In this document: one piece after another, positions 58,539 through 64,000 of the stretch | How the letters are laid out: each line of letters starts with the position of its first letter | How positions within the stretch are numbered: position 1 is the stretch's first letter | Source of the DNA: Candidatus Chryseopegocella kryptomonas | GTDB taxonomy: Bacteria; Bacteroidota; Ignavibacteria; Kryptoniales; Kryptoniaceae | DNA length: 64,000 bases | Reading direction: 5' to 3' | Assembly: GCF_001536065.1 (NCBI RefSeq) | Contig: NZ_CZVW01000006.1 | Location: 59,724-123,723 of the forward strand | Position numbers and translations under genes: made by a program | Notes under the pieces: generated by a model | Database searches by the model: none | What the model saw: the letters and a program-made list of their open reading frames with translations, nothing else | Told to the model about the DNA's origin: nothing

Positions 58539-61500
58539 GTGTGAATTGAACCTGTGAGGGATTGAAACGTGTTAAATGTTTTGTTCTAACATCAATTGCT
58601 TGGTTGTGTGAATTGAACCTGTGAGGGATTGAAACGCAATTATAAAAGCAATGGTTGAGGAGTTTATCAGGGAAGTGTGAATTGAACCTGTGAGGGATTG
58701 AAACCACGAACCTGCTCCAAAATTCCTTCCCTTACGCTCTGTGTGAATTGAACCTGTGAGGGATTGAAACCTTTTTATCCCCGCCCTCCAGATTGCGTTA
58801 TCAATGAGTGTGAATTGAACCTGTGAGGGATTGAAACATTCCCGCCGTATCACGGGCAATTTCGGTTAAACCCAGGTGTGAATTGAACCTGTGAGGGATT
58901 GAAACAACACTTTTTTTAAAAATAAAAAGGAAATTGATTTAGTGTGAATTGAACCTGTGAGGGATTGAAACAAAGGCGCAGGATCTTGTTGAGGAATACT
59001 GCAATCAGAGTGTGAATTGAACCTGTGAGGGATTGAAACAATGATATGATTTCTAATCCTTTTGTATTGTATCTTGTGTGAATTGAACCTGTGAGGGATT
59101 GAAACTTTATAATATCTTCAGTTGTAATCTCTTTTAATTTTCGTGTGAATTGAACCTGTGAGGGATTGAAACGTTTAAACGAGCTGTGGTGTTAATGGGC
59201 GAGATAATGGTGTGAATTGAACCTGTGAGGGATTGAAACCCAGGCGCATTGTTCGCCTGGTGAGGGTGTTGCCCAAGTGTGAATTGAACCTGTGAGGGAT
59301 TGAAACATTTTTGCAAAATTTAAATCCTGTCGTCACTAAATAGTGTGAATTGAACCTGTGAGGGATTGAAACATACATGTTCTTGAATGATGTGATTGTT
59401 TTTAAGTTGTGTGAATTGAACCTGTGAGGGATTGAAACATATTAAAGACGTGCAGCCACTACCCGCGGGTTGCGTGTGTGAATTGAACCTGTGAGGGATT
59501 GAAACAAAGCATTGGAAATTTTCCGCAATGCTCCCATTTTTTGTGTGAATTGAACCTGTGAGGGATTGAAACTATACATTTTATTATCCCTCATTAATTT
59601 TAAATTATGTGTGAATTGAACCTGTGAGGGATTGAAACGATTGATGTTGTTGCGCAGGCTTTCGCGGATGATGAGTGTGAATTGAACCTGTGAGGGATTG
59701 AAACACAAAGATAGATGTTTTCCACCCATTTTGTTGGGTGGGTGTGAATTGAACCTGTGAGGGATTGAAACACCCCACCACTAACACTATGACCCATTAC
59801 ATCTACGTGTGAATTGAACCTGTGAGGGATTGAAACACTGTTTTAAGCATTTTGACCTCCCTTATTTTTTTTAGTGTGAATTGAACCTGTGAGGGATTGA
59901 AACAATTAAGCGAAAATTTTTCTTTAATATGCTTTATTAAGTGTGAATTGAACCTGTGAGGGATTGAAACCAATACTTGTATAATAAGCCCAAAAATTCT
60001 TGCTAGTGTGAATTGAACCTGTGAGGGATTGAAACTATGTGATATAATTTTTTCTGACATCAACTCTGTCATTGTGTGAATTGAACCTGTGAGGGATTGA
60101 AACGTATGCAAACGATGTGCATATTTACGAAAATGTAATTGTGTGAATTGAACCTGTGAGGGATTGAAACTTTGCGCTTGTGATAACCATATTTTTCCCC
60201 AGTTGCGTGTGAATTGAACCTGTGAGGGATTGAAACAGAGCATAACCACAAACAAAATGTGCGACTTTATCCCGTGTGAATTGAACCTGTGAGGGATTGA
60301 AACTTATTTGGTCAATTATACTTCTTACCGCCGTCGCATTGTGTGAATTGAACCTGTGAGGGATTGAAACGGTAAAAACTCCCGGGGTCTTTTTTGCCCG
60401 GGAGGTGTGAATTGAACCTGTGAGGGATTGAAACTTATGCTTCCCATCGTTTGCGCTTGTGATAACCAGTGTGAATTGAACCTGTGAGGGATTGAAACCG
60501 ATAATCAACAATTCGCAATTCCCGTCGTGGGGTGTGTGAATTGAACCTGTGAGGGATTGAAACCCGGAAATTTGATACTGAATTCTTAACACTATTTTAT
60601 AGTGTGAATTGAACCTGTGAGGGATTGAAACGTGTTTTTCGCCCGGTTTCAACAGAGTATTTCCCGTTGGTGTGAATTGAACCTGTGAGGGATTGAAACA
60701 CTGAGATGTTTATCCCCTGCGCCCCGCAAACGTCGCGTGTGAATTGAACCTGTGAGGGATTGAAACAATTTCACTATAAATATATATGTTTTATTATTAT
60801 TTGTGTGAATTGAACCTGTGAGGGATTGAAACTCTCTATCTTCAAAAAATACAAAATCAGCGAGTAAATGTGTGAATTGAACCTGTGAGGGATTGAAACA
60901 CGCCACCCCAACTTGTGGCGGTGGCGTTGAGAGAAAGTGTGAATTGAACCTGTGAGGGATTGAAACGGTTATGAGCATTCTTATAAAACCGGGGGTTGTT
61001 TTGTGTGAATTGAACCTGTGAGGGATTGAAACAAATCCGCAAACCTTCCTTCTAAGCCGTGGGTTGCGTGTGAATTGAACCTGTGAGGGATTGAAACTCC
61101 CATTTCCCATTAAGGGAAATGGGAATTTTTACGGGTGTGAATTGAACCTGTGAGGGATTGAAACATATTTTGTGTTCTTGCTATACTTCATATCAACCTG
61201 CGTGTGAATTGAACCTGTGAGGGATTGAAACATCCTTAAATGTTACCCTGTGATTAAAAAGATATAAGTGTGAATTGAACCTGTGAGGGATTGAAACACG
61301 GTAAATGAAATTCAAGGTCTTCGTGGTCTATACTGTGTGAATTGAACCTGTGAGGGATTGAAACAAGTATTTCATCTCAACTCATTAACTCAATTTGCCC
61401 TTGTGTGAATTGAACCTGTGAGGGATTGAAACTGAGAATTTTGTCAACGAAAGATTAAGCGAAATAGCGGGTGTGAATTGAACCTGTGAGGGATTGAAAC

Positions 61501-63623
61501 ACCAACAAGCAAGCTGTTGCTATTAGAGTAACGAATGAGTGTGAATTGAACCTGTGAGGGATTGAAACCCTGTTTTAATTACTCCAATAAGTTTATCTTC
61601 ATCAGTGTGAATTGAACCTGTGAGGGATTGAAACTTTATAATAAATTTTTTCTATTTTTCCCTTATTACGTGTGAATTGAACCTGTGAGGGATTGAAACT
61701 TTTACAAGTGATGAGAATTTTAGATTTGATAAATTTGTGTGAATTGAACCTGTGAGGGATTGAAACTATCTTAACAACGATAATAAAAGTTCAATTTCAT
61801 CTGTGTGAATTGAACCTGTGAGGGATTGAAACTATCTCGCCTTGCAAACAAGGCGAGATATGAGAATCGTGTGAATTGAACCTGTGAGGGATTGAAACCC
61901 CCGTCCCTGACGAGGAGACGATTTTCTTTTCAAAAGTGTGAATTGAACCTGTGAGGGATTGAAACTACCGGAACGAGAATAGCAGCAATTATTTTCCCAG
62001 TGTGAATTGAACCTGTGAGGGATTGAAACGGGTTGAGATTTATATTGAATTTTAATAAATTTTGAGTGTGAATTGAACCTGTGAGGGATTGAAACTCAAA
62101 AAATTCCTTTTTTGTCATATTTCCTTCCTCCTTGTGTGAATTGAACCTGTGAGGGATTGAAACAAGGAAGGACAAATGGAGGGACACAGGAGGGACGTAG
62201 GTGTGAATTGAACCTGTGAGGGATTGAAACGTATATACTTAAAAATTATTATGCAAGAACAACATCATGTGTGAATTGAACCTGTGAGGGATTGAAACTA
62301 GAATTGTTTTTTTGTAAGCATATTTTTCTCCTCCCGTGTGAATTGAACCTGTGAGGGATTGAAACTGCAGCTTTATTATTCCATAATCCGACTCACACTC
62401 TGTGTGAATTGAACCTGTGAGGGATTGAAACACTTCTCCTCCCTTTTTTATTTTTTTAAACCCCGCCCCGTGTGAATTGAACCTGTGAGGGATTGAAACT
62501 AAAGAGTCTAAATTTCCAGTCATTTTGTCCAAATGTGTGTGAATTGAACCTGTGAGGGATTGAAACTTTAAATTACCAACAGTATTCGTTTGTTTCTGTC
62601 GAAAGTGTGAATTGAACCTGTGAGGGATTGAAACAGATAGGCATCGACGGAAAAAAGGTAAGTTTCATAAGTGTGAATTGAACCTGTGAGGGATTGAAAC
62701 GACAAATGCTAGACGGGCTTTCTTCGCCCGTCTTACGTGTGTGAATTGAACCTGTGAGGGATTGAAACTGAAGTTCATGGCGTCCAATTTTTTTTGTTTT
62801 TACAGTGTGAATTGAACCTGTGAGGGATTGAAACAAAGGAGCAAATTCCAATTTTTTTTGAGTTGAAACGTGTGAATTGAACCTGTGAGGGATTGAAACA
62901 TCAATTTTGTGTAAAGTTTACGCAAATTGTTTATAGGTGTGAATTGAACCTGTGAGGGATTGAAACTCTCTTATTATCTTCTTCGAGTGCCTCGATAATT
63001 CTGTGTGAATTGAACCTGTGAGGGATTGAAACTGAGTATGATCCAGGTTCGAACACGTGGGTATCAAAAGTGTGAATTGAACCTGTGAGGGATTGAAACT
63101 TTAATATCTTCAATGCTTCATTTAAACGAGCTGTAGGTGTGAATTGAACCTGTGAGGGATTGAAACTAACAGAAGGAGAATATCGTGTTGAGGCTGTTAC
63201 TTAGTGTGAATTGAACCTGTGAGGGATTGAAACAAAGCCCCATTACCATCAGGAAGATATACTTTAGGTGTGAATTGAACCTGTGAGGGATTGAAACATT
63301 AATAAATATATCGTTCTTTCATAGTTTCTGTATGGTGTGAATTGAACCTGTGAGGGATTGAAACGGATTTATTACAAGTAATGGACAGTTGGGATTATCC
63401 TTGTGTGAATTGAACCTGTGAGGGATTGAAACAGTAATTCTAATGCGTTTTTCAAATTTGTTACAGATGTGTGAATTGAACCTGTGAGGGATTGAAACAT
63501 ACTTTTGTCAATCCAGGAAAAAACACGACTTATTATGTGTGAATTGAACCTGTGAGGGATTGAAACTATTTTTTTAAACCCCGCCCCACCGCGGGGCGGG
63601 ATAGTGTGAATTGAACCTGTGAG
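58539..63623 (+). CRISPR. CRISPR array, 76 full repeats plus one truncated, 76 spacers
   Basis: The 30-bp repeat starts GTGTGAATTGAACC and ends GTGAGGGATTGAAAC; all 76 full copies read the same. I counted starts from 58539 (first) to 63537 (last full), then a 20-base truncated repeat at 63604. Spacers are 34-39 bp. The repeat ends in ATTGAAAC, the 8-nt crRNA 5' handle of type I-B and type III systems, so the plus strand is the crRNA strand. This agrees with the promoter at 58467 on the left and the damaged repeat at the right. No cas gene is in the window, so the type cannot be decided. Apparent ORFs across the array are artefacts of the repeat. Confidence 0.98.
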
Positions 63624-64000
63624 ATTCTATGTTCAAAGTCAAGTTAAAAATTCGTTTTGCGTTGATTTTTTCTTAACTGAGTAGAAACATTGAATTATCA
63701 ATTTTCTTGCGGAAGCTATTAGAGCAACTTTTTTAGGTTTACCTTTTGAGATTAGATTAGTGTAGAATGATTTAATTTTGGGGTTAAATCTGACTGCCGA
63801 TAGTGCGCATAGGAAGAGAGTTGATTTTAGATATTTATTTGCTTTTTTAGTTGTTTTTTGGTTTTGTTTTATTTTACCTGATTGAAATACCCCTGGGGCA
63901 AGTCCAGAGAAAGAGACAAGTTCTTGCGGTTTTGAGAAATTAGATAAGTTATGAGTTTCGGCAATAATTACAGCAGATGCGATTTTAGAGATCCCTTTTA
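63624..64000 (-). mobile_element. IS110-family element, partial (right part at window edge)
   Basis: The array stops inside a repeat after GTGTGAATTGAACCTGTGAG and continues as unrelated DNA (ATTCTATGTTCAAAG). The transposase gene ends only about 15 bp from this junction, leaving a very short non-coding end, as in IS110 elements whose long non-coding end, with the bridge RNA, is upstream of the transposase. The other end lies beyond the window. Confidence 0.7.
63639..64000 (-). CDS. IS110-family transposase, C-terminal fragment
   Basis: The minus strand holds an open frame of 119 codons that runs off the window edge and ends in TGA at 63639. Its sequence matches the Transposase_20 half of IS110 transposases: ISKIASAVIIAET, ELVSFSGLAPGVFQSGK with the conserved Ser, KKANKYLKSTLFLCALSA, and KKVALIASARKLI. 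IS110 proteins are DEDD/serine recombinases that use a bridge RNA to choose donor and target. Only the C-terminal part is visible, so the DEDD half cannot be checked. Confidence 0.9.
   Translation of the reverse strand, partial: KGISKIASAVIIAETHNLSNFSKPQELVSFSGLAPGVFQSGKIKQNQKTTKKANKYLKSTLFLCALSAVRFNPKIKSFYTNLISKGKPKKVALIASARKLIIQCFYSVKKKSTQNEFLT

Noticed and set aside
62835..62869. Spacer ending GAGTTGAAAC that resembles the repeat end
   Set aside because: It is followed by a perfect repeat and lacks the rest of the repeat sequence; probably chance.
62096..62869. Shared CCAATTTTTTTTG in two neighbouring spacers (62769-62804 and 62835-62869)
   Set aside because: The shared part is mostly a T run, so common origin is not supported.
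58489..63113. Many apparent ORFs across the CRISPR array on the minus strand
   Set aside because: They consist of the repeat translated in three frames (SLTGSIHT, IPHRFNSH, NPSQVQFT) joined by spacer codons; the repeat simply lacks stops in those frames.

Overview
The window looks like a chromosomal contig from an AT-rich, flagellated, Gram-negative member of the FCB group (Bacteroidetes/Ignavibacteria/Kryptonia side of the tree). The main clue is a secreted M23 peptidase that ends in a type IX secretion sorting domain (motif NYPNPFN). Outer-membrane biogenesis (OstA-like protein, porin), many lipoproteins and signal peptides, and Lys/Glu-rich proteins fit this. A candidate-phylum thermophile such as Kryptonia is my best guess, but it rests on gene style only.

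Layout. 1-4.5 kb: an OstA-like protein, divergent from a three-gene exported set (di-haem cytochrome c peroxidase, Tat-exported metallophosphoesterase, monohaem cytochrome). 4.6-11.9 kb: a compact flagellar operon fliL-fliM-fliN-fliO-fliP-fliQ-fliR-flhB-flhA with a sigma-54-like element in front. 12-22 kb: porin, rsmE, an ABC ATPase, aldehyde dehydrogenase, gamma-glutamyltranspeptidase, a frameshifted coiled-coil membrane protein, a channel-like protein with no K+ selectivity filter, a two-component system, and two small exported proteins that share a duplicated promoter/signal-peptide module. 22.4-31.7 kb: the classic translation operon rimP-nusA-infB-rbfA-truB-ribF-rpsO-pnp. 31.8-48.4 kb: RNA modification (rlmD, thiI), an amidohydrolase, a run of exported hydrolases (M23, GH18, S9, two M16, M24), a radical SAM enzyme, tRNA-Arg(CCU), a methyltransferase and ftsE.

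48.5-57.1 kb, minus strand: a signalling island with a GAF histidine kinase, a frameshifted TPR protein, a lipoprotein, a sigma-54-type activator with a degenerate receiver domain, and a giant Ser/Thr kinase-ATPase-TPR protein overlapping it. 57.2-58.3 kb: butyrate kinase, broken by a G-run frameshift.

58.3-63.6 kb: a very large CRISPR array of 76 complete identical 30-bp repeats, 76 spacers and one truncated repeat, with a leader promoter on the left. No cas genes are visible. The array is cut at its right end by the end of an IS110-family transposon that runs off the window. By eye the spacers show several unusual things: pairs from overlapping or homologous protospacers, many over Shine-Dalgarno/start-codon junctions in antisense orientation, and many containing terminator-like hairpins.

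Three genes are each interrupted by a +1 length change in a homopolymer run (8 T, 7 A, 7 G). This is either sequencing error or a real slippage/phase-variation feature.
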